DNA from: Zymomonas sp.
GTDB lineage: Bacteria > Pseudomonadota > Alphaproteobacteria > Sphingomonadales > Sphingomonadaceae
Length of the DNA: 25,872 nt
Direction of reading: 5' to 3'
Assembly (NCBI GenBank): GCA_027489105.1
Contig: JAIYAJ010000008.1
Location: 1-25,872 of the forward strand
Position 1 is the stretch's first letter; each line of letters begins with the position of its first letter. Positions 15,008-22,947 of the stretch are shown piece by piece. The notes under the pieces are model-generated. The model saw only the letters and a program-made list of their open reading frames with translations, searched no databases and was not told the origin of the DNA. Both the position numbers and the translations under genes were made by a program.

Positions 15008-15892
15008 TCAGGACGCTGGATCGAGCGTAAGGCTCATCGAAAAACGGCGGCTCGCACCCGGTGCGATCGAGACGATTCCGGGCTTGTCTTCGATGTCCGC
15101 GTCGAAGCCCGCCGGATCACTATGCCCTTGCCAGGGCTCGATGCAGAGAAAGCCGGCACCGGGCTTCGTCCAGAAGGCAAGGTGCGGCATGTCGGCAAAG
15201 GCGACCCGGACGCTGCGGTGCCGTCCACGGAAGGTCAGCGTCCGGCTGCGCGGGCGATCGAGGATCAGCGCATCCTCCTCGAATAGCCCGTCGTCGAGCG
15301 CGAGCCGCTTGCCGGCGATCGGGCTCGGGCGAGCGATCGGATCCACCAGGCCATCAGGGTCAAGGCGCCGCACCGGTGCCGGCTCTTCCTCATCGAACAG
15401 GATTTCGTGTGACGATCGATCATCCTCGCCCGGCAGCGGCCAGCGCAACGCCGGATGAAAGCCGAAGCTCGCCGGCATCGGCTCCGCTCCTTGATTGAGG
15501 ACATCGGCCGTGATCGTCAGCGTCGAGCCCTCCACCGCGTAGCGCACGTCCAGCCGGAAATCGAACGGCCAGCTTTCGCATATGGCGGGCGTCGGCTCCA
15601 GCCGGAGGGTTATGCCGTCGTCGGTCTTGTCGACACAGCGAAAATGGTTGTTCCGTGCAAAGCCGTGGCGCGGCAGCTCGTAGCTCTGCCCGCCGGTGCG
15701 GAAGCGGCCCCCCGCGAGCGTGCCGACGATCGGGAAGAGCAGCGGCGCGCGGCCGGACCAATAGGCCGGGTCGCCATTCCATAGCCAGTCGGCGCCGGCC
15801 CGATCGACGAGGCGGACGAGTTCGGCGCCCGCCTCCGATATCTCGGCCGCCAGCCCCTCGGATTCGATCCGATGGAGGGCGGGAGCGGCCAT
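15008..15892 (-). CDS. Aldose 1-epimerase family protein (galactose-mutarotase-like)
   Basis: Beta-sandwich sugar-binding protein of the aldose 1-epimerase family, LacX/YeaD-like group, 294 residues. Candidate active-site residues are His76 (LPRHGFARNN), His146 (ASFGFHPALRWPL) and Glu252 (CIEPWQGHSDP), which match the two His and one Glu of mutarotases. No signal peptide, so it is cytoplasmic. Its start lies 5 bases after the DUF3297 stop, so both are in one transcript. The sugar is unknown, and no sugar operon is present. Confidence 0.88.
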   Translation of the reverse strand: MAAPALHRIESEGLAAEISEAGAELVRLVDRAGADWLWNGDPAYWSGRAPLLFPIVGTLAGGRFRTGGQSYELPRHGFARNNHFRCVDKTDDGITLRLEPTPAICESWPFDFRLDVRYAVEGSTLTITADVLNQGAEPMPASFGFHPALRWPLPGEDDRSSHEILFDEEEPAPVRRLDPDGLVDPIARPSPIAGKRLALDDGLFEEDALILDRPRSRTLTFRGRHRSVRVAFADMPHLAFWTKPGAGFLCIEPWQGHSDPAGFDADIEDKPGIVSIAPGASRRFSMSLTLDPAS

Positions 15893-15897
15893 CCGGG

Positions 15898-16176
15898 TCA
15901 GCCTTCCTGTGCCGCGTCGGCTTCGGGCTCATCCTTCAGATAGGGCTCGACCGGACCCTGCAGCTTGATCGTCAGCGGATTGCCCTTGCGATCGCGGGTG
16001 TTGCCGACCGACACGCGGATCCAGCCCTCGCTGACGCAATATTCCTCGACATTGGTCTTCTCGACGCCCTTGAACCGGATGCCCACGCCACGCTCGAGCA
16101 GGGTGCCATCATAATAGGGGCTATTGGGATTGATCGAGAGACGGTCGGGCATGGAGTCGGTCATGGGCATGTCCAT
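15898..16176 (-). CDS. DUF3297 family protein
   Basis: Small cytoplasmic protein of 92 residues, from a family of unknown function in proteobacteria. Signature stretches are DRLSINPNSPYYD, GVGIRFKGVEKTNVEEYCVS and DRKGNPLTIKLQG. The acidic C-terminus (EPEADAAQEG) is variable. The start could also be one of the next two Met codons (Met4 or Met9); MDMPMTDSMPDRLS contains three choices. First gene of a two-gene unit with the epimerase. Confidence 0.88.
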   Translation of the reverse strand: MDMPMTDSMPDRLSINPNSPYYDGTLLERGVGIRFKGVEKTNVEEYCVSEGWIRVSVGNTRDRKGNPLTIKLQGPVEPYLKDEPEADAAQEG

Positions 16177-16266
16177 AGCTTGATGCGGAACGCGAAATGC
16201 AGGCCGCCGCCTTAGCCCCGCCGACCGGTCATCTCAACGCTTCTTAGAGGGATAGATGTATCGCGC

Positions 16267-17187
16267 TCAGGGACTGACCGTCCAGGGCGGCTTGAGGAAG
16301 GCGGCGGCGAGGAAGTCGATCAGCGCCTTCACGCGTGCCGGGCGGAGCGCAGTAGGCGGTGTCACCAGATGCAGCGCGGCGTCCATGCCCGTCGACCAGT
16401 CGTGCAATATCTCGACGAGTCTCCCGTCTTCCACTTCGCGCCAGACGAGGAAGTCGGGCGCGCGCGCGATGCCCATGCCCGCCACCAGCGCATCGATCAG
16501 CACATCGCCATTATTGGCCCGGACGGGACCCTTGACCTCCACGACATAATCGCCCTCGACCGGGTGGCGGCAATGCCAGCGGCCGGGATTGCGGACATGG
16601 GTGTAGCTGAACACCGGAAAGCGGACGAGGTCGCGGGGATGCTCGGGCCGACCCAGCCGCTCGATCAGCGATGGTGCCGCGACAACGGGCAGGCGCACCG
16701 GAAACAGTCGCCGTGCCTTGAGCGCCGAATCCTCGAGTTGCCCGATCCTGAGCGCGATATCGAAGCCCTGCTCGATCAGGTCGATCCGCTCGTCCGACAG
16801 ATGCAAGTCGATGACGACTTCGGGATAGGCCTGGTGGAACAGCGGCAGGATCGGCCCCAGATGGGCAAGCCCGAACGACATCGGCGCGGCCAGCCGGACC
16901 AGCCCGCGCGGGACCGCGCCGCGTTCGGAGATCGCTTCCTCGATCGCCTCGCCCTCGGCCAGCAGCATCGACGCGCGTTCCTGCGCCAGCTGCCCGCTTT
17001 CGGTCAGCGACAGCTTGCGCGAGCTGCGGTGGAAGAGCGGTGCCGCCAGCCGCTGTTCGAGCCGCGACACCGCTTTTGAAATGGTCGCTTTGGACAGGCG
17101 CAGTTCATCGGCCGCCGCCGAAAAGCTGCCGAGTTCGGCCACCTTGGCGAAGATGGCCCAGGCCTCGAAATCGGGAAGACGGGCCAT
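16267..17187 (-). CDS. LysR-family transcriptional regulator
   Basis: 306-residue LysR regulator with an N-terminal winged helix-turn-helix (recognition region about 22-41, SFSAAADELRLSKATISKAV) and a linker helix. A substrate-binding domain runs from about 92 and contains the usual RLAAPMSFG opening and the DIALRIGQLEDS segment. It belongs to the group with VAELGSFSAAA near the start that often sits divergent from pirin/oxidoreductase genes. It is divergent from pirin across 116 bases that hold two TTGG/CCAA operator-like palindromes. The inducer is probably a quinone or electrophile, inferred only from the target genes. Confidence 0.93.
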   Translation of the reverse strand: MARLPDFEAWAIFAKVAELGSFSAAADELRLSKATISKAVSRLEQRLAAPLFHRSSRKLSLTESGQLAQERASMLLAEGEAIEEAISERGAVPRGLVRLAAPMSFGLAHLGPILPLFHQAYPEVVIDLHLSDERIDLIEQGFDIALRIGQLEDSALKARRLFPVRLPVVAAPSLIERLGRPEHPRDLVRFPVFSYTHVRNPGRWHCRHPVEGDYVVEVKGPVRANNGDVLIDALVAGMGIARAPDFLVWREVEDGRLVEILHDWSTGMDAALHLVTPPTALRPARVKALIDFLAAAFLKPPWTVSP

Positions 17188-17196
17188 CGCGCTGCA

Positions 17197-17208
17197 TCCA
17201 ATATTGGA
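17197..17208. promoter_or_regulatory. LysR operator candidate 1
   Basis: TCCAATATTGGA is a perfect 12-bp palindrome starting 10 bases upstream of the LysR ATG, suited to autorepression. Confidence 0.5.
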
Positions 17209-17254
17209 AACGATAGGTTTCGATCATCTCCATTTAATTGCCGATGCGCAAGCC

Positions 17255-17269
17255 TAGATTGGGTTCCAA
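17255..17269 (+). promoter_or_regulatory. pirin promoter -10 candidate overlapping LysR operator candidate 2
   Basis: TAGATT (17255-17260) resembles a -10 box. It overlaps TTGG-GTT-CCAA (17259-17269), which repeats the TTGG/CCAA half-sites of the first palindrome. The start of pirin is 35 bases downstream. No clear -35. Confidence 0.4.
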
Positions 17270-17303
17270 CAGGCCGCTCCGGCGGCAGACGGGAGCAAGA
17301 CCC

Positions 17304-17999
17304 ATGATCGACGTTCGACCCTTTTCCACGCTCGGCGGCGCCAACCATGGCTGGCTCGACGCCAAGCATCATTTCTCCTTCGCCGATTATCATGATCCGA
17401 GCCGCGTTCACTGGGGTGCGCTGCGGGTCTGGAACGACGATCGCATCGCCCCGCACACGGGCTTCGCGCCGCATCCGCACAACGACATGGAGATCATCAC
17501 CTATGTCCGCTCGGGGGCGATCTCGCACCGCGACAGCCTGGGCAATGCCGGTCGTACCGAGGCGGGCGACGTGCAGGTGATGTCGGCCGGCACGGGCATC
17601 GTCCATTCCGAACGCAACGAGGAAGATGTCGAGACGACGCTGTTCCAGATCTGGATCATTCCCGATCGGCGCGGCGAGACCCCCGGCTGGGGCGCGCGTC
17701 CCTTCCCGCGCGGCGAGCGGGCCGGTCGCTTCGTGACGCTCGCCAGCGGCCATGCCGAGGATGGCGACGCGCTGCCGATCCGTGCTGATGCGCGGGTGCT
17801 GGGCGCCACCCTGAAGGCCGGCGAGACGGCGACGCACACCCTCGGTGACCGCAAGGCCTATCTGGTCGCGACCGCGGGCCGGATCGAGGTCAACGGCGTG
17901 GCGGCCCAACCCCGCGACGGCGTCGCGATCGCCGAGGTCGACTCGATCGAGGTCCGCGCACTCGACGATGCGGAGATCGTCCTCGTCGACGTCGCCTGA
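17304..17999 (+). CDS. Pirin family protein
   Basis: Bicupin metalloprotein of the pirin/YhaK family; some members are quercetin 2,3-dioxygenases, others redox sensors. In this 231-residue protein the metal ligands of the first cupin are His57, His59 (PHPHND), His101 and Glu103 (GIVHSERNE), matching human pirin. The second cupin is degenerate. The start ATG has GGGAG 9 bases upstream. It sits between a divergent LysR gene and wrbA, a common LysR-pirin-oxidoreductase layout for quinone or electrophile stress. A strong hairpin follows the stop. Confidence 0.93.
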   Translation: MIDVRPFSTLGGANHGWLDAKHHFSFADYHDPSRVHWGALRVWNDDRIAPHTGFAPHPHNDMEIITYVRSGAISHRDSLGNAGRTEAGDVQVMSAGTGIVHSERNEEDVETTLFQIWIIPDRRGETPGWGARPFPRGERAGRFVTLASGHAEDGDALPIRADARVLGATLKAGETATHTLGDRKAYLVATAGRIEVNGVAAQPRDGVAIAEVDSIEVRALDDAEIVLVDVA

Positions 18000-18010
18000 T
18001 CCTTCCCCCC

Positions 18011-18044
18011 GCCGCCGCGCCACCCCCCTCCAGGGCGCGGCGGC
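18011..18044 (+). terminator. GC-rich 11-bp hairpin between pirin and wrbA
   Basis: Arms GCCGCCGCGCC (18011-18021) and GGCGCGGCGGC (18034-18044) with a 12-base loop, 12 bases after the pirin stop. There is no T tract, so it is more likely a partial terminator or a 3' stabiliser than a full stop. wrbA starts 55 bases later. Confidence 0.6.
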
Positions 18045-18099
18045 ACCCCTTTCAAGGCAGATCGCTGCCGAGTCCGTCCCTCTTTCCAGGAGCAAGACC

Positions 18100-18705
18100 A
18101 TGTCCAAGCCCAAGATCCTCGTCCTCTATTATTCGAGCTACGGCCATATCGAGACGATGGCGGAAGCCGTCGCCGAAGGTGCGCGCTCTGCCGGCGCCGA
18201 GGTCGACGTGAAGCGCGTCCCCGAGACGGTGCCGCTGGAGATCGCCCAAGGCGCGCATTTCAAGCTCGACCAGAAGGCGCCGGTCGCGACCGTCGCCGAG
18301 CTGGAGAATTACGACGCCATCATCCTCGGCACCGGGACCCGCTTCGGCCGCCTGTCGAGCCAGATGGCGGCCTTCCTCGACGGCGCCGGCGGGCTGTGGG
18401 CGCGCGGCGCGCTCAACGGCAAGGTCGGCTCGGCCTTCGTGTCGACGGCGAGCCAGCATGGCGGGCAGGAGACGACGCTCTTCTCGCTCATCACCAACCT
18501 GCTGCACTTCGGCATGACCATCGTCGGCCTGCCCTATTCGTTCCAGGGGCAGCTGGGCGTCGACGAGGTGAAGGGCGGTTCGCCCTATGGCGCGACCACG
18601 ATCGCCGACGGCGACGGCTCGCGTCAGCCGAGCGGAGTCGAACTCGACGGTGCACGATTCCAGGGCCGCCATGTGGCGGAGATCACAGCCAAGCTGATCG
18701 GCTGA
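18100..18705 (+). CDS. wrbA: NAD(P)H:quinone oxidoreductase, WrbA type
   Basis: WrbA is a flavodoxin-like FMN enzyme that reduces quinones by two electrons and so avoids semiquinone radicals. The 201-residue protein has the FMN phosphate loop [15 protein letters not shown] (10-24), the isoalloxazine segment [18 protein letters not shown], and [13 protein letters not shown] with His120. [19 protein letters not shown] is a WrbA signature. An AGGAG Shine-Dalgarno lies 9 bases before the ATG. Downstream of pirin and a hairpin. The next small gene starts 31 bases later. Confidence 0.96.
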   Translation: MSKPKILVLYYSSYGHIETMAEAVAEGARSAGAEVDVKRVPETVPLEIAQGAHFKLDQKAPVATVAELENYDAIILGTGTRFGRLSSQMAAFLDGAGGLWARGALNGKVGSAFVSTASQHGGQETTLFSLITNLLHFGMTIVGLPYSFQGQLGVDEVKGGSPYGATTIADGDGSRQPSGVELDGARFQGRHVAEITAKLIG

Positions 18706-18736
18706 ACGTAAACAAGCGTTACATCAGGAGGAGACC

Positions 18737-19063
18737 ATGACGACGACCGCCCGCATCACCGAAGGGACCGAGACGGAATTTCCGCCACTGTCCCCGCTCG
18801 AGTGGAAGGTCGTCAGCCTGGCCATGCGCGAAGCCACCGGAACCGAAGGCGACACCGGTGGCAATGGCTGGCTGGGGCGTCTCTTCCGCAAGGCTTCGGG
18901 CCTGCGTCCGACGCTTCCGCTCGCCGATCCCCGGCTGGAGGCGCTGCGCCGCTTCACCTGCCGGGTGCGCGACCGTGGCGACGCGTCGGACCTTGGGCCG
19001 CAATTGCTCGAACTGGGGTTTCACCCCGGCCAGATCCGCGCGGTGACGATGCTCGCCCGCTGA
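18737..19063 (+). CDS. Hypothetical protein, 108 aa, in pirin-wrbA unit
   Basis: I do not recognise this family. The 108-residue product has no signal peptide or membrane helix. It has an acidic, Thr-rich N-terminus, then LSPLEWKVVSLAMREATG, a Gly-rich linker, WLGRLFRKASGLRP, and a helical C-terminus ending FHPGQIRAVTMLAR. A strong AGGAGGAG Shine-Dalgarno just before the ATG supports real translation. It is 31 bases after wrbA and is followed by an intrinsic terminator, so it is the last gene of the transcript. A role alongside WrbA is inferred from position only. Confidence 0.75.
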   Translation: MTTTARITEGTETEFPPLSPLEWKVVSLAMREATGTEGDTGGNGWLGRLFRKASGLRPTLPLADPRLEALRRFTCRVRDRGDASDLGPQLLELGFHPGQIRAVTMLAR

Positions 19064-19106
19064 GTATAGCTGCCACGGGCATCAGCCCCCCGCCCATGGC
19101 ACCGCG

Positions 19107-19141
19107 CCGCCCGTTTCCCGTTCGCGGGGAGCGGGCGGTTT
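19107..19141 (+). terminator. Intrinsic terminator with UUCG tetraloop
   Basis: 14-bp stem (19107-19120 with 19125-19138; two G-U pairs), loop TTCG, followed by TTT. It ends the pirin-wrbA-unknown transcript, 43 bases past the last stop. Confidence 0.85.
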
Positions 19142-19178
19142 GCTATGGTGACTGCGAACATGATTTCAGGGGAAGCCT

Positions 19179-19712
19179 GTGACTGCCACCACGCTCTATT
19201 CCGCCTCGATCCCGGTGATCCGCCGCACCCTCGCCAATCTGTCGACCGTGCTCGACAAGGGCGCCGAACATTTCGCCGAAAAGGGCGTGGCCGAGGCCGA
19301 ATGGCTCAATGCGCGGCTGGCCGAAGACATGCACCCCCTTCTCCGCCAGATCCAGATCGCCAGCGACGGTGCCAAGGGCGCGGCGGCACGCCTGTCCGAT
19401 CAGACGCCGCCGAGCTTCCCCGACGACGAGACGAGCGTCGCCGATTTGCAGGCCCGGATCGCCAAGACGATCGCCTATCTCGACAGCGTCCCCGCCAGCG
19501 CGATCGAGGGGCGCGAGGATGCGCCCATTCTGCTGGAGATCGGCGATTTCGCGATTCACTTCACCGGTGCCACCTATGTTCGCGACTTCGTGGTGCCGAA
19601 TGTGCTGTTCCACACGACGACGACCTACGCGATCCTGCGCAACCTCGGCGTGCCGCTCGGCAAGCGCGATTTCCTCGGAGAGATGGACATCCGTCCGCGC
19701 GTTGCCTCGTGA
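19179..19712 (+). CDS. DUF1993 family protein
   Basis: 177-residue cytoplasmic protein of the DUF1993 family, which has a four-helix DinB-like fold; the function is unknown. Family features: start LYSASIPVIRRTLANLSTVL, middle MHPLLRQIQIASDGAKGAAA, and FVVPNVLFHTTTTYAILRNL near the end, containing the conserved His. The start is a GTG at 19179 with GGGGAAG just upstream. It follows the UUCG terminator, so it has its own promoter. Convergent with the YaiI-like gene. Confidence 0.88.
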   Translation: MTATTLYSASIPVIRRTLANLSTVLDKGAEHFAEKGVAEAEWLNARLAEDMHPLLRQIQIASDGAKGAAARLSDQTPPSFPDDETSVADLQARIAKTIAYLDSVPASAIEGREDAPILLEIGDFAIHFTGATYVRDFVVPNVLFHTTTTYAILRNLGVPLGKRDFLGEMDIRPRVAS

Positions 19713-19804
19713 CCGCTGCATGAGGGCATCGCGGGGCCGCTACGGGAACGCCGGACCGGCCTGATCTAATATTTCGGCGCTAGGGCTTCTGCCGAGCACC
19801 GGGA

Positions 19805-20275
19805 TTACCCCGGATAATGCCGCTTGAGTTTCACCAGCGCGGCATCGAGCGCCGACAGGAAGCGCGAGCGGTCGGCCTTCGAGAAGGGGGCCGGACCGCC
19901 GATCCCTTTGTCGGTCATCCCGGCGCGCAGGTCGGCCATGATCGCGCGGGTGGCGACCGCCGAACCGATCGAGTTGGCCGTGAAGGGCTTGCCGCTGGGC
20001 GAGATCGCGGTGGCGCCGGCTTTGAGGCAACGATCGGCCAGCAAAATGTCGGCGGTGATGACCACCGTCGCCGGGCCGCTCGCCTCGGCGATCCAGTCGT
20101 CGGCAGCATCGAAGCCGGCCCCTACCACGACCTTGTCGATCAAGGGGTGCGGGGGAATGCGCAGATGGGCGTTGCTGACCAGTGTGACCGGGATTTCCAG
20201 ACGCCACGCGACCTTGTAGATTTCCTCCTTCACCGGGCAGGCATCGGCGTCGACGAGGATGCGGATAGTGCTCAT
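19805..20275 (-). CDS. YaiI/YqxD family protein (DUF188, PIN-like)
   Basis: 156-residue protein of the DUF188 family. It shows the acidic N-terminal motif ILVDADACPVK (Asp8, Asp10) expected for a PIN/NYN-like nuclease fold, plus VVVGAGFDAADDWIAE and VVITADILLADRCL with further acidic residues. The biochemical function is unproven. The ATG at 20275 starts MSTIRILVDAD; the frame is open upstream but not conserved. It lies 53 bases below bufC on the same strand, so read-through from the bufferin operon is possible, though the two need not be linked. Confidence 0.9.
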   Translation of the reverse strand: MSTIRILVDADACPVKEEIYKVAWRLEIPVTLVSNAHLRIPPHPLIDKVVVGAGFDAADDWIAEASGPATVVITADILLADRCLKAGATAISPSGKPFTANSIGSAVATRAIMADLRAGMTDKGIGGPAPFSKADRSRFLSALDAALVKLKRHYPG

Positions 20276-20328
20276 CGTCGCGTGTTTAGCAGGCTTGGAT
20301 GAAAGGCGATCCGGCTTTCTGCGGCGGG

Positions 20329-21063
20329 TCAGGCAGCGACGATACCGTCGGATATCCACTGCCGCAGCAACAGCCCCGCGCGTCGCACTCCCGCCTCGAA
20401 GCCTTGCTCGGTGACCAGCATCTCGCACACCGCACCGAAGCTCCGGGTCGAGAAAACAGATGCCAGCGCCCCAACCTCGCCGGGTTCCGGCATTCGGAAG
20501 CGGCTTTCTCCGTCCTTTCTCCAGACGAGGAGGCGTGCATCGGGGGCCACGTCCCGCACCTCAGGCTGCGGCTCGCCGCCCTCGACCAGCCAGGACCAGA
20601 GGTCCGCAACATTGGTCGCGACCGGCAGCAATTGGGTCGAGGGGGTGAAGATCAGGGGGCGGGCGTCCCAGTCGATCGATGCGACAGCATCGATCGTCAT
20701 CGACTCACTGTCGGCCGCGACGAAAACCTGTTCGAGCGCCCGCTCAAGCGCCGCAAGGTCGCGGACCTCGCGGTCGTCGGGGAGCAGCGCGTCGAGCGTT
20801 TCGGGGAAATCCTGCCCATAGGCATCGAGCGTCCAGCTGCGCGGATGGACGCGGTCGATATGGTTCACAGCGGCGTGGAGGAAGGCGTCTTCGCCGATCC
20901 ACTGCCGGGTCCGGGGATAGCTTGCTTCGAGGCAGGCGATCAGCTGCGACCGATAATTGTTCAGATAGATCTGCAGGCCGGCTGCACGGAAAGGCGGGGT
21001 GTCCGCCTCCTCGCCCGACTGGAGAAAGGCGGCAAAGGCGCTCTGCGTTTCGGCGAGGCTCAT
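20329..21063 (-). CDS. bufC: BufC-like DUF2063 protein, partner of the DUF692 enzyme
   Basis: 244-residue protein of the DUF2063 (HvfC/BufC) family. It begins LAETQSAFAAFLQ and continues with GLQIYLNNYRSQLIACLEASYPRTRQWIGEDAF, the classic N-terminal domain formerly called DNA-binding. A C-terminal domain of about 100 residues is less conserved. In bufferin and methanobactin-like systems such partners bind the precursor peptide and the DUF692 enzyme and are needed for modification. Here the ATG overlaps the bufB stop by 4 bases, so the two are made together. Last gene of the bufA2-bufB-bufC unit. Confidence 0.88.
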   Translation of the reverse strand: MSLAETQSAFAAFLQSGEEADTPPFRAAGLQIYLNNYRSQLIACLEASYPRTRQWIGEDAFLHAAVNHIDRVHPRSWTLDAYGQDFPETLDALLPDDREVRDLAALERALEQVFVAADSESMTIDAVASIDWDARPLIFTPSTQLLPVATNVADLWSWLVEGGEPQPEVRDVAPDARLLVWRKDGESRFRMPEPGEVGALASVFSTRSFGAVCEMLVTEQGFEAGVRRAGLLLRQWISDGIVAA

Positions 21064-21893
21064 GCCGCCACCGCCAGCGGCCGCGCTGCGATCGACCGGG
21101 CGATGTCGAGCTCGTCGAGCAGCTCTGCCAGCGGCGGGATGTCGTCGTCGCGTTCGATCATCGTGGCCGCGCCCGTGATGCGTGGCAGGACATGGGCATA
21201 GAGCGACCAGACCGAGTGCGGCACCGGCTGGTCATGGCTGTCGATCAACAGGTCGCGCCCCTGGCTGTGGCCGGCGAGGTGGATCTGCCGGACATGCTCC
21301 ACCGCGAGACCGTCGAGATAGGCGATCGGGTCGAGGCCATGGTTGGAGGCGCTGACGAAGACATTGTTGACGTCGAGCAGCAGGCCGCAGCCCGTGCGCT
21401 GCGCGAGGGCGTTGAGAAACTCCCACTCGCGCATCTCCGCGCCCGGAAGGACGAGATAGGAAGACGGGTTCTCGATCAGCATGGCGCATCCTAGCGCGGA
21501 CTGCGCCCGGTCGATATTGGCGCACAGAAGGTCGAGCGTCGCCCGGTCATAGGGCAGGGGCAGCAGATCGTGCGAATTGAAGTCGCCGATGCGGCTCCAG
21601 CTCAGATGGTCCGAGACGAACAGCGGCTCGACCTCGTCGACCAGCGCGCGCAGCCGCCGGAGATAGTCGGCGTCCAGCCCGTCGGCCGAGCCGAGCGACA
21701 TCGATACGCCGTGCAGGGCGACCGGGTAGCCCTCGCGAACCCGGCGCAGAATCTCGCGCGGGCGGCCGCCGTCGACCATGAAATTTTCGGAGATGACCTC
21801 GACGAAGTCGACCGCCACGTCCTGGGCGAGGAAATCCGCATAATGCGGACGGCGCATGCCGAGGCCGAAGCGGGAGGGAGGCGGTGGCGCCAT
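21060..21893 (-). CDS. bufB: BufB-like DUF692 multinuclear iron enzyme
   Basis: DUF692 proteins (MbnB, BufB, TglH) are TIM-barrel enzymes with two or three iron atoms that modify Cys residues of peptides. In this 277-residue protein the likely metal ligands are all visible: His61 (ALHGVSMSLG), His96 (SDHLSW), Glu141 (IENPSS), Asp174 (LLDVNNV), His205 and His209 (IHLAGHS), Asp218 and His220 (IDSHDQPV) and Glu247. The ATG at 21893 was chosen because the longer frame (to 22103) overlaps bufA2 and has low-complexity Gln/Gly sequence, a shadow of the Cys-Lys repeats. GGAGA lies upstream. A hairpin separates it from bufA2. Confidence 0.92.
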   Translation of the reverse strand: MAPPPPSRFGLGMRRPHYADFLAQDVAVDFVEVISENFMVDGGRPREILRRVREGYPVALHGVSMSLGSADGLDADYLRRLRALVDEVEPLFVSDHLSWSRIGDFNSHDLLPLPYDRATLDLLCANIDRAQSALGCAMLIENPSSYLVLPGAEMREWEFLNALAQRTGCGLLLDVNNVFVSASNHGLDPIAYLDGLAVEHVRQIHLAGHSQGRDLLIDSHDQPVPHSVWSLYAHVLPRITGAATMIERDDDIPPLAELLDELDIARSIAARPLAVAA

Positions 21894-21913
21894 GGTTGGT
21901 CTATCTCCGCAAA

Positions 21914-21942
21914 CTCCGGCCGACGCGCTGCGCCGGCCGGAG
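21914..21942 (-). terminator. Hairpin between bufA2 and bufB (attenuator candidate)
   Basis: Perfect 9-bp arms CTCCGGCCG and CGGCCGGAG with an 11-base loop, 7 bases after the bufA2 stop and 20 bases before bufB. No T tract. It could lower expression of the enzymes relative to the precursor, or protect the bufA2 message. Confidence 0.6.
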
Positions 21943-21949
21943 CGATCGA

Positions 21950-22216
21950 TCATTTCGCTTCGGTCAGGCTGCCGCCCTTGGCCTTGCACTGCTTGACCGT
22001 CATGACCTGGAAGCCCTGGCCCTTGCAGTCGTTCAGGCCCTTGCAGTCGTTCTTGGCGGTCTTGCAGTCCGACGTGCCCTTGCAGCTGTTGATGCCGTAG
22101 CAATGGACCTTGGCGTCACCCGACTGGGCGAAGGCAGGGGCGACCGGCACGGCGGCCGAGACGGCGACGAGGGCTGCGGTGGCGGTAAGGCTCATTGCCT
22201 GGTGGATCGAGGACAT
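21950..22216 (-). CDS. bufA2: BufA2-like bufferin-type metallophore precursor
   Basis: 88-residue secreted peptide of the Cys/Lys-rich BufA2 type; bufferins are periplasmic copper-sequestering peptides modified on Cys by BufB/BufC. A Sec signal ends at AFA|Q (30/31). The mature part has six Cys (39, 45, 51, 58, 64, 77), five of them in CK pairs. The repeats CYGINSCKG, CKTAKNDCKG and CKGQGF give a 6-6-7-6 spacing. A CAGGAG Shine-Dalgarno lies before the ATG. First gene after the SigF-type promoter at 22262-22287, followed by bufB and bufC. Export with the signal peptide still attached as leader is inferred from other bufferins. Confidence 0.9.
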   Translation of the reverse strand: MSSIHQAMSLTATAALVAVSAAVPVAPAFAQSGDAKVHCYGINSCKGTSDCKTAKNDCKGLNDCKGQGFQVMTVKQCKAKGGSLTEAK

Positions 22217-22261
22217 GGGTAGGCTCCTGAAGCGAAGGTGGATGCCATATGGCCTCCTCTA

Positions 22262-22287
22262 TTCGCCGGCACGGTTCCGGCGGTTAC
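22262..22287 (-). promoter_or_regulatory. SigF-type promoter of bufA2-bufB-bufC
   Basis: GTAACC-N16-CGAA on the minus strand: -35 at 22287-22282, -10 at 22265-22262. The start of transcription is expected near 22256, giving a leader of about 40 bases. It contains the palindrome GCCATATGGC (22244-22253). Same motif as the two sigF-region promoters. Confidence 0.85.
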
Positions 22288-22305
22288 AGCAGCGCCGAAA
22301 ATTGT

Positions 22306-22947
22306 TCACCAGCGCAGCAGCCGAGGCCCGAGCAGCGCCCCGATCGCGGTGGCGAGCAGGATGCCGAGCGAATACCAGGTCAGCACGAAGACCGCCGCCG
22401 CCTCGGGGCAGTGGATGCAATAGATCATCGCAGCAAAGGCGCCCGATGCCAGTCCGGCCGCTGCGCCGGTGGCGCGAAGCCGGGTCGGGGCAAACCGACG
22501 GAACGCCCAGAGCAGCCCGGCAAAGATGGGCGCCGAAAGGCTGAGGACGTTCCACGGGCAGGACGTCCAGCTGTCGCCCAGCCACATGGCCTTCCAGTCG
22601 GCGCGCGGTGTGGTCGCCAGTTCGATGACGCCATAGCCCGCCAGCGCAACGATCGGAGCCGCCAGCAGCCACAGCCATCCGAAGCGACCCGCGTCCGGGC
22701 GCGCCAGCCTCGCCGTCGCGGCAAAGGCGAGCAGCGCCAGCGAGATGGTGTAGCCCCATTTCATCCACAGCGCGGAGCTTTGCAGCGCGAAGCCGAGATC
22801 CGGGCGGACGCCGAGCATGGCCGCGACCAGGGCCACCGAACCCACGCCGCCGATCGCGATGCCGCTGGCAAGCCGCAGCCCGACACCATGGCGCGCCACC
22901 GGCTTCACGTCCTGCGCGAGGGACTCGATCAGATCCTCGGTTCTCAT
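22306..22947 (-). CDS. nrsF: NrsF-type membrane anti-sigma factor (DUF1109)
   Basis: 213-residue integral membrane protein with about six helices and a short cytoplasmic N-terminus (MRTEDLIESLAQDV, typical of the family). In Caulobacter, NrsF holds SigF at the membrane and releases it under chromate, cadmium or related metal stress; two conserved Cys are needed. Here Cys130 (WTSCPWNVL) and the pair Cys177/Cys180 (YCIHCPE) are at matching places, near the outer face of helices. The ATG overlaps the sigma factor stop (ATGA), so they are co-translated. Confidence 0.92.
   Translation of the reverse strand: MRTEDLIESLAQDVKPVARHGVGLRLASGIAIGGVGSVALVAAMLGVRPDLGFALQSSALWMKWGYTISLALLAFAATARLARPDAGRFGWLWLLAAPIVALAGYGVIELATTPRADWKAMWLGDSWTSCPWNVLSLSAPIFAGLLWAFRRFAPTRLRATGAAAGLASGAFAAMIYCIHCPEAAAVFVLTWYSLGILLATAIGALLGPRLLRW

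Noticed and set aside
19805..20428. Longer start for the YaiI-like protein
   Set aside because: The extra 51 residues are Arg-rich and overlap bufC; the conserved VDADACPVK motif follows directly after the ATG at 20275.
21894..22103. N-terminal extension of the DUF692 protein to 22103
   Set aside because: The Gln/Gly repeats arise from reading the Cys-Lys codons of bufA2 in another frame; it has no place in DUF692 proteins.
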